Positions 24,402 to 33,954 of a stretch of DNA of 64,000 nucleotides are shown one piece after another. The notes under the pieces are model-generated. The model saw only the letters and a program-made list of their open reading frames with translations, did no database searches and was not told the DNA's origin. This DNA is from Alphaproteobacteria bacterium (lineage in GTDB: Bacteria; Pseudomonadota; Alphaproteobacteria; Micropepsales; Micropepsaceae). Every line of letters begins with the position of its first letter. Position 1 is the stretch's first letter. The translations under genes and the position numbers were made by a program. Location of the stretch: the NCBI GenBank assembly GCA_016125165.1, contig WGMH01000004.1, positions 329,614-393,613 on the forward strand, written 5' to 3'.

Positions 24402-26666
24402 TCAGGTTCTCGCGCGCAGTTCGATGCCGTATGTGCGGCCGATGTTGACGCTGCGCGAGATATAGAGTCCGCCGATCACATCAACGCCACCGCCAAGAAC
24501 GGTACGGTCGCCGAGATTGCGGCCCCACACATAGGCGCCCCACCGGCCATCATCCGATTCGACGCCGACGCGGGCATTGATGATCATGAAGGGTTCGACG
24601 CGAATCGCACGCGTGTTCGCGGGATCGGTAAACTGGGACGCACGATAGTCCCAGTCCGTCGCAACCACGTAGTTCGTGCCGGGGAACGCCTCAAGCGGCG
24701 CAGTCCAGTTGCCGCCCCAGCTGGCGGAGTATTTGGATGCACCGGCAAGCTGGTTGCCATCGTAGTTGATGCCGACGCCGCCGCCATTGGGGAACTGGTC
24801 GTACTTCGCGTCCAGATAACCGCCATTGGCAAAGAGCGTGAGGCCATCGACCGGCATCCAGTTCAACTCCAGTTCCAAGCCCTTGCTGGTCGCACTGGCC
24901 GCGTTGCTCACAACGAACGACACGCCGGTGTTCACCTGCTCCTGCTTGTTTGAGAAGTCGTAATAGAACGCAGACGCGTTGGCTGTGAGGGCGCCATCAA
25001 ACAGGATGGATTTGAAACCCACTTCATACGAGTTCAGCGTTTCCGGTTTGAAGGCCAGGCCATTCGCAAGATTGAATGGCGGCGAGATGATGTCGGCCTG
25101 GAAGCCGCCCGCCTTGAAGCCATGCGCAAAGCGCGCATAGGCGACCTGATTGGGCGTAAAGGAATATTGAAGGGTCGCATCCCCCGAGAGCGCATCGTCA
25201 CGATAGTTGTCTGTCAGAGGCAGGATCGGCATCGCGAACGCATAGATCACGTGCAACGGCGCGATGATCGGGTCCAGGATCGTCGGAAGCTGCTGGTACT
25301 TCAGATCCTTCTTCTCATGCGTGAAGCGAATACCACCGCTCAACTTGAGCTTGTCCGTGATATCAAACTTGCCACTGACAAACCCTGCCCAGCTTGCGGA
25401 ATTGATGGTGGAGTTGGTCTGCGCCGCTTCCGAGAAGTTGGCCGGCAGGAGGAACGGGAACGGAGGGCCGAACAGGAATGTCGGGAATCCCGGACCGGTA
25501 TGAATGTGGAATTCACCGGTATCGCTCTCGTGATCGAAGTAGGCACCCGCGATCCAGGAGAGTCGCTGATCGCCCGGCGAGGTGATGCGGAATTCCTGGC
25601 TGAACCGGCGCATGCCTTCGCTAAGGCCGGTGTCGAAGCCGTCCAAGGGCCCGCCGTCCTGATCGAAATTGTAATCGCTGGTCATGTGGCGCCACGCCGT
25701 GATCGACGTGAACGTGTAGTTATTCCAGGTGTATTCCGCTTTGGCCGAGGTGCCCCAGATATCGCGCTTGGCTATCGGCATGACATTGATATCCACGCTG
25801 CGGTCGTAGGGATTTTGCGCCGGCACGGTATTGAACGGCGCGAAAGGCGCTACGGTACCGTTCAGCGTAGCCACAGTCTCGCGCTGGCCGTTCGTGTCGT
25901 CTTCCTTGTTGATGTCGGCGCGGATTTCAAACGTGAAATTGTCAAACGGATTGGCCACCAGCATGGCGTGACCACCGTATTGATTGAGGCTTCCGACCTT
26001 CGTGCCGAGATTGGGCGCATTGATGTAGCCGTCACGCGACTGATAAAAGCCGCTGGCGCGCAGCAGAAGCTTGTCTTCGATGATCGGTCCGCTCACCGTG
26101 CCGCGCAGCTGCCAGTAGTCGAGATTGCCATAGCGCACATCGGCGATGGCTTCGTATTCGTTGGTCGGCCGGTTCGTGGTGACGTTGATAACACCGGCGA
26201 TGGTGTTCTTGCCGTAAAGCGTTGCCTGCGGACCGCGCAGAACTTCCACGCTGGAAACGTCCACGAGAACCGAGTCGAACGCGCGATCGCGACCCATGAA
26301 CACTTCGTCGACGTTGGCGCCCACATCCGGCGGGAAGCCCGCACCGGCACCCGCGCCCGCCGAATTCGAGGTGATGCCGCGAATGTTCACGCTTGCGAAC
26401 AGCGTTCCGCCGGCGTTGACGTTCGGCATCTTCTGGCCGAGTTCGGTGAGATCGCCAATGTTCTTGTTCTTGATGTCTTCAGCGGTGTTCACCGTGATCG
26501 AAATCGGAACGTCCACGTTGCGCTCGACACGCTTCTGAGCTGTTACGTAGACCGTTTCTTCCGAGCCCTGCGCAAAAGCGGGCGCGGTGAGCGCCGTGGT
26601 CGCCAGTAGCGCCAGCCCCAATATCCTGCGATTTGTTACGACGATTTCTCGAGTGCCCTGGCTCAT
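24402..26666 (-). CDS. TonB-dependent outer-membrane receptor 1
   Basis: A 754-residue outer-membrane receptor. The signal peptide ends at PAFAQ (about residue 33) and is followed by the plug domain with VYVTAQKR, VLRGPQATLYGKNTIAGVINVTT and the C-terminal beta-barrel; the last residues of the barrel approach the stop with a Tyr/Leu-rich strand. There is no STN domain, so it does not signal through a FecR. It is of the type common in caulobacters and sphingomonads for uptake of carbohydrates or lipophilic organics. It is divergent from the third PhyH gene and sits between that gene and the catabolic operon, suggesting that it imports the same substrate class. Confidence 0.88.
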   Translation of the reverse strand: MSQGTREIVVTNRRILGLALLATTALTAPAFAQGSEETVYVTAQKRVERNVDVPISITVNTAEDIKNKNIGDLTELGQKMPNVNAGGTLFASVNIRGITSNSAGAGAGAGFPPDVGANVDEVFMGRDRAFDSVLVDVSSVEVLRGPQATLYGKNTIAGVINVTTNRPTNEYEAIADVRYGNLDYWQLRGTVSGPIIEDKLLLRASGFYQSRDGYINAPNLGTKVGSLNQYGGHAMLVANPFDNFTFEIRADINKEDDTNGQRETVATLNGTVAPFAPFNTVPAQNPYDRSVDINVMPIAKRDIWGTSAKAEYTWNNYTFTSITAWRHMTSDYNFDQDGGPLDGFDTGLSEGMRRFSQEFRITSPGDQRLSWIAGAYFDHESDTGEFHIHTGPGFPTFLFGPPFPFLLPANFSEAAQTNSTINSASWAGFVSGKFDITDKLKLSGGIRFTHEKKDLKYQQLPTILDPIIAPLHVIYAFAMPILPLTDNYRDDALSGDATLQYSFTPNQVAYARFAHGFKAGGFQADIISPPFNLANGLAFKPETLNSYEVGFKSILFDGALTANASAFYYDFSNKQEQVNTGVSFVVSNAASATSKGLELELNWMPVDGLTLFANGGYLDAKYDQFPNGGGVGINYDGNQLAGASKYSASWGGNWTAPLEAFPGTNYVVATDWDYRASQFTDPANTRAIRVEPFMIINARVGVESDDGRWGAYVWGRNLGDRTVLGGGVDVIGGLYISRSVNIGRTYGIELRART

Positions 26667-26789
26667 CTAAGTCCCCTTAACGCGTGACGCCGTCTTGATC
26701 CGCCGGGCGTTTCCCCCGCCCTGCGCACCTCGGCATTGATGACAGACACGTGGCACCATGAAATCCGCCACATCCCCACTTGCCCATTC

Positions 26790-26817
26790 TTGACAGAAAA
26801 TTTCGTCCGGTTATGGC
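26790..26817 (+). promoter_or_regulatory. Candidate promoter for PhyH paralog 3
   Basis: TTGACA at 26790-26795 is separated by 16 bases from TATGGC at 26812-26817, about 80 bases before the PhyH ATG. The spacer and -10 overlap an imperfect dyad (GTCCG, 7 bases, CGGAC) that could bind a regulator. It lies in the 229-base gap shared with the divergent TonB receptor gene. Confidence 0.4.
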
Positions 26818-26895
26818 GGACCGGCAGTTCTTGCGTGTCCCTTCAGCAACGCTGTCCGGCAAAATGCCGGGCACCGTGTCCACAGGAGGCGAGGC

Positions 26896-27798
26896 ATGGA
26901 AATTGGTAACTGGAGCTCAACCGCGGAAGTTAATGAGTACTACCGTCAGGCGCGCCGTCTGGGCATCGAATCCAACGTGCTGGAGCTGGAGCTGTTCGGA
27001 TTCACGATCATCGAACCCGAAAGAGCCTCACCCAACGGACTGGGGGAGAGATTAACGGAAGCCACCTATGCACTGCTCAAGCGCGAGGATGCGGCTGACG
27101 TTGCGCTGAATACCTTTGAAAAGAGCAACGTTGACGGACGCCATGTCTTTCATCTGCTAAAAAAAGACCCGGTCTTTGTCGAAGCCATGCTCAACCCGGT
27201 CGTCATGACGCTGGCCCGCCTCGCCACAGGCGAACGCGGGCGGCTGCATGCCACCGTGTGTTTCGCCAAGAAAGGCCTCGCCAAGCCGACGTTGCTGCAC
27301 TGCGATGCCACCGAATGCCCCGCCCCAATGCCGGCCTTCGGACACTTAATCAATATCAGCTATCTGGTAACCGATTACACGCTCGCCAACGGCACACTCG
27401 CCATTGTTCCGGGTAGCAACCGTTGGTGCCGCCCGCCAACACCCATCGAACAGCCCAAGTGGTTCGGCGGTGTGAACGACGACATCGCTATTCCCGTGAT
27501 CGCCAAGGCCGGCTCCATCGTCGCCTTCAACGGCAACACCTGGCATGGCGCCTACCCCAAAACAGACGCCGCCGCCGATCGCATTCATCTCTCCTATGCG
27601 TTCAGCAAAGCCTATGTGCATCCGGGTGAGAATTACGACGACATCCCGGACTCGATGGCCGAACAGTATGGGCCAGAGTTCGCCCAGCTGGTGGGCAAAT
27701 ACGACTGGAAAGGCTGGCGGACCGAAGGACCAAATTTCGAACGTCAACTGACCGGCGAGAAGGCACGTATGGCGGCCCGCGCGCTAGCCGCAGAATGA
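26896..27798 (+). CDS. Phytanoyl-CoA dioxygenase (PhyH) family protein, paralog 3
   Basis: A 300-residue non-heme iron oxygenase; iron ligands H135, D137 (HCD) and H217 (NTWHG), with R229 near the end of the fold. It shares MEIGNW and the whole architecture with the copies at 1240 and 14452. AGGAGG lies 8 bases before the ATG, the strongest ribosome binding site of the three. It stands alone, divergent from the TonB receptor, and ends in a GC-rich hairpin. Three hydroxylase paralogs within 27 kb suggest either several substrates or different steps on one branched or N-substituted substrate. Confidence 0.87.
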   Translation: MEIGNWSSTAEVNEYYRQARRLGIESNVLELELFGFTIIEPERASPNGLGERLTEATYALLKREDAADVALNTFEKSNVDGRHVFHLLKKDPVFVEAMLNPVVMTLARLATGERGRLHATVCFAKKGLAKPTLLHCDATECPAPMPAFGHLINISYLVTDYTLANGTLAIVPGSNRWCRPPTPIEQPKWFGGVNDDIAIPVIAKAGSIVAFNGNTWHGAYPKTDAAADRIHLSYAFSKAYVHPGENYDDIPDSMAEQYGPEFAQLVGKYDWKGWRTEGPNFERQLTGEKARMAARALAAE

Positions 27799-27803
27799 TC
27801 GCG

Positions 27804-27826
27804 GCGGGCGCGGAGTCCGCGCCCGC
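27804..27826 (+). terminator. GC-rich hairpin after PhyH paralog 3
   Basis: Eleven-base complementary arms (GCGGGCGCGGA and its complement) with a single central base start 6 bases past the stop. No T-run follows, so it may stabilise the transcript end or act with Rho. It separates the catabolic island from the glycosyltransferase genes. Confidence 0.5.
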
Positions 27827-27979
27827 AAACATGTCGGCCGTGTAACCGAGGGATATCAAGACAGGAAGGACGCCAATTTCGGCGCCCGGAACGCAAATTC
27901 GACTCTTGCGGGTGGGGTTCGGCTTCAGTCACGGCGTCTTCTGTTCGGAAGGTGTTGGTGATCCGGGGTTGAGGCAGCC

Positions 27980-29497
27980 ATGGCGACGCGGGCAATTGGC
28001 GTGCATCTGCCCTGGCACCCCGCGCTTGAGGGCCGCAGGTTAACCACACCAGACCTCATTGCTGCCGCGGTTGTCGCGCTCATTGCGCTACGGGCTGCAT
28101 CCGCCGCGCTGCTGCCAGTGTCGTTCGACGAGTCCTATTTCTGGCTTTGGTCGAAGAACCTTGCCTGGTCATATTACGATCATCCCCCCATGATCGCGCT
28201 GGCCATCGGGTCGGGCACCGCGCTGTTCGGCGACACAACGTTCGGCATTCGCTTTATATCTTTTCTTGCATCGCTTGTGGCGAGCGCCGCTGTTTGGCGC
28301 GCAGGCACACTCCTTCTCAAAAGCGCGCAATCCGGCGCACTCGCCTGCCTCCTCTTCAATGTCACGCTCATGGTTGCGGTGGAGACCATGGCCGCAACAC
28401 CCGACGCGCTGGTGATCGCCGCATCGGCAGGCCTCCTATGGGCCGTTGCAAGACTCGAACAGTCGCACGACGCCCGCTGGTGGCTTGCCATTGGCACCAT
28501 CGTCGGCTTTGCGTTGCTATGTAAATATACCGGCTTCTTTCTCTTCTTCGGGATCGGGTTATGGCTGCTGGCAACGCCGCAGGGTCGCGGCTGGCTGCGC
28601 ACACCATGGCCCTTCGCCGGAGCGGTGCTGGCATTGGCTGCTCTTGTTCCGAACATTCTTTGGAACGCAGCGCATGACTGGATCTCGTTCAAATTCCAGT
28701 TTGGACGCGTCGTTACGGGCGCAGCGACCTTTCGCTACCTGTTCGAATTCCTGGGAAGTCAGACCGCGCTGGCATCGCCATTCCTTCTGGTATTGGCAGT
28801 AACCGGGCTGATGCGCGCATCGCATCGTACAGGCCGCGCTCAACGCCTTGCGTTTGCTGCTGCCCTGATCTGGCCTGCGCTTGTCTATTTCTGCCTTCAT
28901 GCTCTGCATGATCGCGTTCAGGGCAATTGGCCTTCCTTCATCTACCCTGCCCTTGCGATCTTCGCTGCGAGCGAATTCGACCCACGCCGAAACGCAAGCT
29001 GGCTGCGGTTCTCACGCATGGCCGCGCTTCCAACGGCCTTCTTCATGCTGGGCCTCGTCTATGTGCAGGCCGCAAGCCCACTTCTTGCACTTGGTATCAG
29101 CGATCCCGTCGCACGGACCACGGCGATTGGCATCGAGCCTGTTGTGCGCGACATTGCCGAACTGGCGAAAAAATCAGGCGCCAAAGCCATCGTGACCGCC
29201 AAATATGGCGTGACCGGCTGGATGCGCTTCTACCTGCCGTCCACGCTGCGGATCATCCAAATCAATCAGGATGAGCGCTGGCTTTCATCGAAGCGCGCGC
29301 CATTGGCACTGCTGAACAGCCCGCTGCTGTTCGTCACGCAACATCCCGACAAGGAGTTGGAAGCGGCGCGCGAACATTTCCACTCGGTGCGCCCGCTGGA
29401 AGAACTCAGGCGCAGCCGCGGCGGCAAAACCATCGACAGTTTCTGGGTCTATGCCCTTTCCGGATATCACGGAAAGCCCGCAGGCCGCATGCCATGA
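27980..29497 (+). CDS. GT39-type membrane glycosyltransferase 1 (ArnT/PMT-like)
   Basis: A 505-residue polytopic inner-membrane protein. The motif SFDESYFWLWSKNLAWSYYDHPPMIAL near residues 50-76 carries the acidic DE pair and the YYDHPP segment of GT39/ArnT-like enzymes, which transfer a sugar from a polyprenyl-phosphate donor to a lipid or protein on the periplasmic side. Around ten further hydrophobic segments follow. It begins the rightward run that includes a second GT39 gene and a GT2 gene that can make the donor. Acceptor and sugar are unknown. Confidence 0.83.
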   Translation: MATRAIGVHLPWHPALEGRRLTTPDLIAAAVVALIALRAASAALLPVSFDESYFWLWSKNLAWSYYDHPPMIALAIGSGTALFGDTTFGIRFISFLASLVASAAVWRAGTLLLKSAQSGALACLLFNVTLMVAVETMAATPDALVIAASAGLLWAVARLEQSHDARWWLAIGTIVGFALLCKYTGFFLFFGIGLWLLATPQGRGWLRTPWPFAGAVLALAALVPNILWNAAHDWISFKFQFGRVVTGAATFRYLFEFLGSQTALASPFLLVLAVTGLMRASHRTGRAQRLAFAAALIWPALVYFCLHALHDRVQGNWPSFIYPALAIFAASEFDPRRNASWLRFSRMAALPTAFFMLGLVYVQAASPLLALGISDPVARTTAIGIEPVVRDIAELAKKSGAKAIVTAKYGVTGWMRFYLPSTLRIIQINQDERWLSSKRAPLALLNSPLLFVTQHPDKELEAAREHFHSVRPLEELRRSRGGKTIDSFWVYALSGYHGKPAGRMP

Positions 29498-29518
29498 TCC
29501 ACAACCAGGGCGCCATCC

Positions 29519-31081
29519 ATGCATGACACCGCGACGATCGCCTCGTCATTTTCCCCTGAGCGCCTGCACACCCATGTGCGCGGCCTGAGCCCTGCGCAAG
29601 CAACGCTGCTTCTTATCCTGATCGCGAGTATCGTGCGTGTGGCGGTTGCCGGGCAAACAGGCCTCGGCACGGACGAGTCCTATACCGCCGCGAACGCCCG
29701 CATGCTCGCATTGAGCTATGTGGACTATCCGCCGCTGCACCTGTGGGTCGTTCATGCGTGGTCATGGCTTTGCGGCAGCGATGCACCGGGCGTCTTGCGC
29801 CTTCCGTTCATCGCATTTTTTGCAGGCTCGACGTGGCTGATGTTCCGCCTGACCGCGGTGCTCTATTCGGAGCGTGCGGGATTTTGGGCTGCGCTCGCGC
29901 TCAACATCGCGCCAGTGTTCGCTCTGCCGCACGCCAGCTGGATATTGCCGGACGGGCCACTGATCTTTTTCGATCTGGCCAGCGTGTATTGCATCGCCCG
30001 CCTTCTGTTCGGAGCCGCAGAGCCTTCCGTAAGCGTAAAAGGTTGGGCGATTGCGGGGATACTGAGCGGCTGCGCGCTGCTTTCCAAGTATCATGGCGCG
30101 TTCGTTCCGTTGGCGGTCTTCCTCTATGTCCTGAGTGTACCGCGCAGTCGCGGCCTTTTGAGCAACGCTGCCCCATGGCTTGCCGCGTTGCTCGCCCTGC
30201 TTGTCTTCGCGCCCGTGCTGCTGTGGAACAGCGAACACCACTGGATTGGCCTGTTCTTTCAGGGTGGGCGATTGACGGGCCACAGCATCAATCCGGCGAG
30301 GCTTATCGGCAGCATTGGCGGCCAAATGGGATATCTCGCACCTTGGATATTCGCGCCGCTGGCTTGGGTGCTCTGGCGCGCGCTTCGCGTCGGACCACGT
30401 GACGAACGCGGCTGGTACCTCGCGCTGCTCGCCTGCGGACCCATAGCCTTCTTTACGCTTGCAACCTTATTGGGGCCCGGCCTTCCCCATTGGACCATGC
30501 CCGGCTGGCTGTTTGCGTTTCCGCTGTTGGGCGTGGCTCTTGCGCGATTTGAAGCGCGAAATCCTACCCTTTCGCACGGGGCCGCTGCCACAGCGGCCGG
30601 AATCATACTGCTGACGGCAGGCCTTCTAACCGTGCAAGCTCGAACTGGCGTCTTTACGAACGACCTGCCGCCTGCTGCCGCCACAAAAGACCCTACACTC
30701 GACCTGCTTCCATGGAACGGTCTGGCGCCAGCGCTGGCGCACGCAGGGCAGGAGACAAACGACGTCTCTGCGATTGCAGCCACGAAGTGGCTTGATGCCG
30801 GAAAGCTGAATTATGCGTTCGGAGCATCTGTTCCTGTGTTCTGCCTGTGCACCGACCCGCAGGAATTCCGCTATCTGCACGACGCCAACGCATTCAAGGG
30901 CAAGACCATGCTGATCGCTACACGCGGCAGCAATCCAGCCAATGTCGCGGCGGCCCTGAAGCCCTGGTTCGACCAGGTTCATCAGCTTCGGCCCATATCG
31001 CTGATGCGCGGCGGAAAAGCCGCCATCACGCTACTCGCGTTTCGCGGCGTGGGCTTTCATCCGCGCGGGCTCGAACAATGA
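29519..31081 (+). CDS. GT39-type membrane glycosyltransferase 2 (ArnT/PMT-like)
   Basis: A 520-residue polytopic membrane protein related to its upstream neighbour but not a close copy. GTDESYTAANARMLALSYVDYPPLHLW near residues 50-76 matches the donor-site loop of the family (DE pair, then DYPP instead of DHPP). A periplasmic C-terminal segment contains CLCTDPQEF. The gene lies 21 bases after the first GT39 gene, and the GT2 gene overlaps its stop by 4 nt. Two non-identical GT39 enzymes with one donor-making enzyme suggest two acceptor positions or two acceptors. Confidence 0.83.
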   Translation: MHDTATIASSFSPERLHTHVRGLSPAQATLLLILIASIVRVAVAGQTGLGTDESYTAANARMLALSYVDYPPLHLWVVHAWSWLCGSDAPGVLRLPFIAFFAGSTWLMFRLTAVLYSERAGFWAALALNIAPVFALPHASWILPDGPLIFFDLASVYCIARLLFGAAEPSVSVKGWAIAGILSGCALLSKYHGAFVPLAVFLYVLSVPRSRGLLSNAAPWLAALLALLVFAPVLLWNSEHHWIGLFFQGGRLTGHSINPARLIGSIGGQMGYLAPWIFAPLAWVLWRALRVGPRDERGWYLALLACGPIAFFTLATLLGPGLPHWTMPGWLFAFPLLGVALARFEARNPTLSHGAAATAAGIILLTAGLLTVQARTGVFTNDLPPAAATKDPTLDLLPWNGLAPALAHAGQETNDVSAIAATKWLDAGKLNYAFGASVPVFCLCTDPQEFRYLHDANAFKGKTMLIATRGSNPANVAAALKPWFDQVHQLRPISLMRGGKAAITLLAFRGVGFHPRGLEQ

Positions 31082-32232
31082 GCCTTGCCCCCGCCATCCA
31101 TTCCGACGCCGGTGGCCAATCAAGCCAGATGCTGGAGACGCGCGGACGAAGGGCGCTGCTGTCCATCGTGGTCGCATTCTACAACGAAGAGGAAGCCATT
31201 CCGGCCTTTTTCGCCGCGATGCGGGATCTGAAGCCTGCGCTCGCCTGCCGCGTGGAGCTTGTCTGCGTGAACGATGGGAGCCGCGACAACACATTGGCGC
31301 TTCTTCAGGCATACGCGAGCATGCAAGGCGGCATTCGTGTTGTGAACCTGTCCCGCAATTTCGGCAAGGAAGCAGCCATCACCGCGGGGCTTATGGAATC
31401 ACGCGGCGACGCAGTGGTGATCGCCGACGCCGACCTGCAAGATCCACCTTCTCTCATTCCGCAGTTCGTCGCCAAGTGGCGAGAAGGTTACGATGTCGTC
31501 TATGGCATCCGCGCCTGCCGAAAATCCGATTCCTGGCTGAAGCGTTCAACCGCGAAGGCCTTTTACGCCGTGTTCAACCGCATGACGGACACCGAAATCC
31601 CGGCAGATGCCGGTGACTTCCGGTTGATGGACCGCCGCGTGGTGAGTGCGCTGCTGAAACTTCCGGAGCGCAACCGCTTTCTGAAGGGCCTGTTTGCGTG
31701 GGTTGGCTTTCGCCAGACCGGCATATCCTTCGTACGCGAACCGCGCGTGGCGGGACATACTTCGTGGAGCTATTTCAAGCTCTTCAATTTCGCGCTTGAT
31801 GGTCTCACCAGCTTTTCCATTGCCCCCCTGAGGCTTGCGAGCCTCTCCGGCATCACTGTATCCCTGCTCGGCTTCTGTTATGCGCTCTACCTGTTCTTGC
31901 GAACATTGCTTTGGGGTGCCGATGTGCCCGGATACGCATCAGTGATGGTCGTCATGATGTTTCTGGGCGGTGTGCAACTGATTGGGCTGGGCGTGATCGG
32001 GGAATATCTGGGCCGCCTCTACCTGGAAGCGAAGATGCGGCCCCTGTTCCTGATCTCGGATGTCTATGACAGCGACTGCAACACTGCCAGTGCGCTTGCA
32101 TCATTCGGCCCCACCCAATCGGCCTACGCAGAGATGGCCAGAGGGCACATGCAAATGGGTATCATGAACAATGCCGATCCGCTTGCAGAGGAACCACATC
32201 CGTTTGAACCTCACCGCATGCAGCCGACGTGA
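31078..32232 (+). CDS. GT2 polyprenyl-phosphate glycosyltransferase (GtrB/DPM1-like)
   Basis: A 384-residue enzyme. The cytoplasmic GT-A domain starts SIVVAFYNEEEAIP, has VNDGSRDN and the metal-binding VIADADLQDPP, and is followed by two C-terminal membrane helices (SGITVSLLGFCYALYLFL and GVQLIGLGVIGEYLGRLYL). Such enzymes charge undecaprenyl phosphate with a sugar from a nucleotide sugar, making the donor used by GT39 transferases. The ATG at 31078 overlaps the upstream stop (ATGA); a longer reading upstream would run inside the GT39 gene and is rejected. A 60-residue C-terminal tail is unusual. Confidence 0.87.
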   Translation: MSLAPAIHSDAGGQSSQMLETRGRRALLSIVVAFYNEEEAIPAFFAAMRDLKPALACRVELVCVNDGSRDNTLALLQAYASMQGGIRVVNLSRNFGKEAAITAGLMESRGDAVVIADADLQDPPSLIPQFVAKWREGYDVVYGIRACRKSDSWLKRSTAKAFYAVFNRMTDTEIPADAGDFRLMDRRVVSALLKLPERNRFLKGLFAWVGFRQTGISFVREPRVAGHTSWSYFKLFNFALDGLTSFSIAPLRLASLSGITVSLLGFCYALYLFLRTLLWGADVPGYASVMVVMMFLGGVQLIGLGVIGEYLGRLYLEAKMRPLFLISDVYDSDCNTASALASFGPTQSAYAEMARGHMQMGIMNNADPLAEEPHPFEPHRMQPT

Positions 32233-32831
32233 GCACAAGCAACGCAGCCGTACAGCTTCACCCGATGGTCACAGACAATCCCGATTTCGCGCGCATGCCG
32301 ACTGAAGCTACCTTGCTGGCTGTATACTTGGCCAAGCGTTTGGCGTTGCGCCAATTCCTCGTGACGCGGCTGCGCAATCGCGAAGAAGCCGACGACGCGC
32401 TGCAGGATCTCTATCTCAAGGTACGGCGCGCAGGCGATCAGGCCGATCTTTCCAACCCGGTCTCCTATCTGTTCAAGATGGCGGTCAATCTCGCGCGCGA
32501 CCAGCAACGGGGGAAGCGCCGCGCTGTCTTACGCGAAGAAGATTGGGGCAACATCGCCTATGGCGCGGCGGGAGGGCAAAGCGTAGCCGATACCCCTTCC
32601 GCAGAGGATGGCTATGCCGCCAAGCAGAAGCTTGCCGCCGTTCGCGCGGCGCTCGAAACGCTTTCCCCGCAATGTCAGCGGGCATTCCTGCTGCATAAGT
32701 TCGAGGGACTCTCCCATCGCGAAGTCGCCGATCGCTTGGACATTTCGACAAGCACGGTGGAAAAGCACATGAACACCGCCATGAAGCATCTCATCAGGAC
32801 ATTCGATCGTGACCAGAATGCAACACTCTGA
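32229..32831 (+). CDS. ECF-type RNA polymerase sigma factor 2 (FecI-like)
   Basis: A 200-residue FecI-type sigma factor. Region 2 reads EEADDALQDLYLKVRRAG and region 4 carries SHREVADRLDISTSTVEKHM. The start GTG at 32229 overlaps the GT2 stop by 4 nt, so it appears to be translated from the glycosyltransferase transcript; an ATG at 32265 is an alternative. FecR and a STN-type TonB receptor follow, the standard cell-surface signalling set in which ligand binding at the receptor frees the sigma factor to transcribe the receptor gene. Confidence 0.87.
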   Translation: MSTSNAAVQLHPMVTDNPDFARMPTEATLLAVYLAKRLALRQFLVTRLRNREEADDALQDLYLKVRRAGDQADLSNPVSYLFKMAVNLARDQQRGKRRAVLREEDWGNIAYGAAGGQSVADTPSAEDGYAAKQKLAAVRAALETLSPQCQRAFLLHKFEGLSHREVADRLDISTSTVEKHMNTAMKHLIRTFDRDQNATL

Positions 32832-32923
32832 TGCATTGAGCATCACGACGTTGGCCGTCATGGCGGCGGACGCCGGTCAGTGCCGTCTATCAAGTGCAAG
32901 TACCAGATATTGAGGGAAGGGCC

Positions 32924-33925
32924 GTGAGCGTTTCGCAACACCAACCGCAAGACCATATGGACGAGGCCATCGCCTGGCACGCCCGTCTGGCGTCGGAAGA
33001 TGTCAGCGAACGCGATCTGACGGATTTCTCTGTATGGCTCGATACATGCGCTGAGAACCGCAAAGCCTATGACAGCGTCTGCGCCTTCGATATGAGCCTT
33101 CAGGACTCTGTCGAAAGTTTTGCCGGAGAGCGGGAAGACCATTTGCACCGGACGGTACACCCGTTGACCGGCCGCCGGTCCGTCCGGTTGACCATTGCCG
33201 CTGCTGGCGCGGCATTGGCCGCGGCGAGCCTTGCACTCTACATAGCAGGACCATTTCAGACCGGCAGCAATTTCGCGACAGCCTACGCCACCCGGATCGG
33301 CGAACAAAAAGTCATAAACCTCGAGGATGGCAGCAAGGTCGAGCTTGCTGCGGCATCGCGGCTGACATTCTCTCAAGACAATGCCGAACGTCACGCAGCA
33401 CTCGAACAGGGCGAGGCGTTGTTTCATGTCGCGAAAGACAAAGACCATCCGTTCATCGTAGCAGTGGGCAATCTTGCCGTGCGTGTTGTCGGGACGGTGT
33501 TCGATATTCACAGTAGCGCCGATGGAGCTTCCGTGGCCGTTCTGGAGGGCCACGTTCAGGTTGGCCCAAGGAACAACATCGACAGCGGCGTTCCGCTAGC
33601 ACGGGGCGATAAGCTCACATATTCGAAAGCACGCGGCACCGTTGTGCTGTCCCGGATTGATCCCGCGAAAGCGGCGGCTTGGCGCGAGGGTTATCTGGTT
33701 TATGACAATGCGCCTCTCTCGCAAGTCGTGGCCGATCTCAATCGCTACTTCGCAGATCCCATCGCATTGGGTGACGACTCGCTTTCGACGCTCAAATTCT
33801 CCGGCGTACTGAGGGTCGATCACGAACAAACCGTTCTTGTCCGGCTTCAGGAATTCCTGCCCCTGACAGCCACGAAGGGCGCCGATGGCCGCATTCTATT
33901 GCAAGGGTCCAAGCGGCGTGATTAA
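32924..33925 (+). CDS. FecR-family anti-sigma factor / signal transducer
   Basis: A 333-residue inner-membrane regulator. The N-terminal cytoplasmic domain contains AIAWHARLASEDVSERDLTDFSVWL, the usual sigma-binding FecR start, a single membrane helix lies near residues 95-115 (AAAGAALAAASLALYIAG), and the periplasmic FecR domain includes GEALFHVAKDKDHPF and VGTVFDIHSSADG. It transmits the receptor signal to the sigma factor. The GTG start at 32924 follows GAGGGAAGGG; another in-frame GTG at 32894 lacks such a site. Confidence 0.87.
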   Translation: MSVSQHQPQDHMDEAIAWHARLASEDVSERDLTDFSVWLDTCAENRKAYDSVCAFDMSLQDSVESFAGEREDHLHRTVHPLTGRRSVRLTIAAAGAALAAASLALYIAGPFQTGSNFATAYATRIGEQKVINLEDGSKVELAAASRLTFSQDNAERHAALEQGEALFHVAKDKDHPFIVAVGNLAVRVVGTVFDIHSSADGASVAVLEGHVQVGPRNNIDSGVPLARGDKLTYSKARGTVVLSRIDPAKAAAWREGYLVYDNAPLSQVVADLNRYFADPIALGDDSLSTLKFSGVLRVDHEQTVLVRLQEFLPLTATKGADGRILLQGSKRRD

Positions 33926-33954
33926 CACGCCTGCTGATCCATGGGCGGGAATGA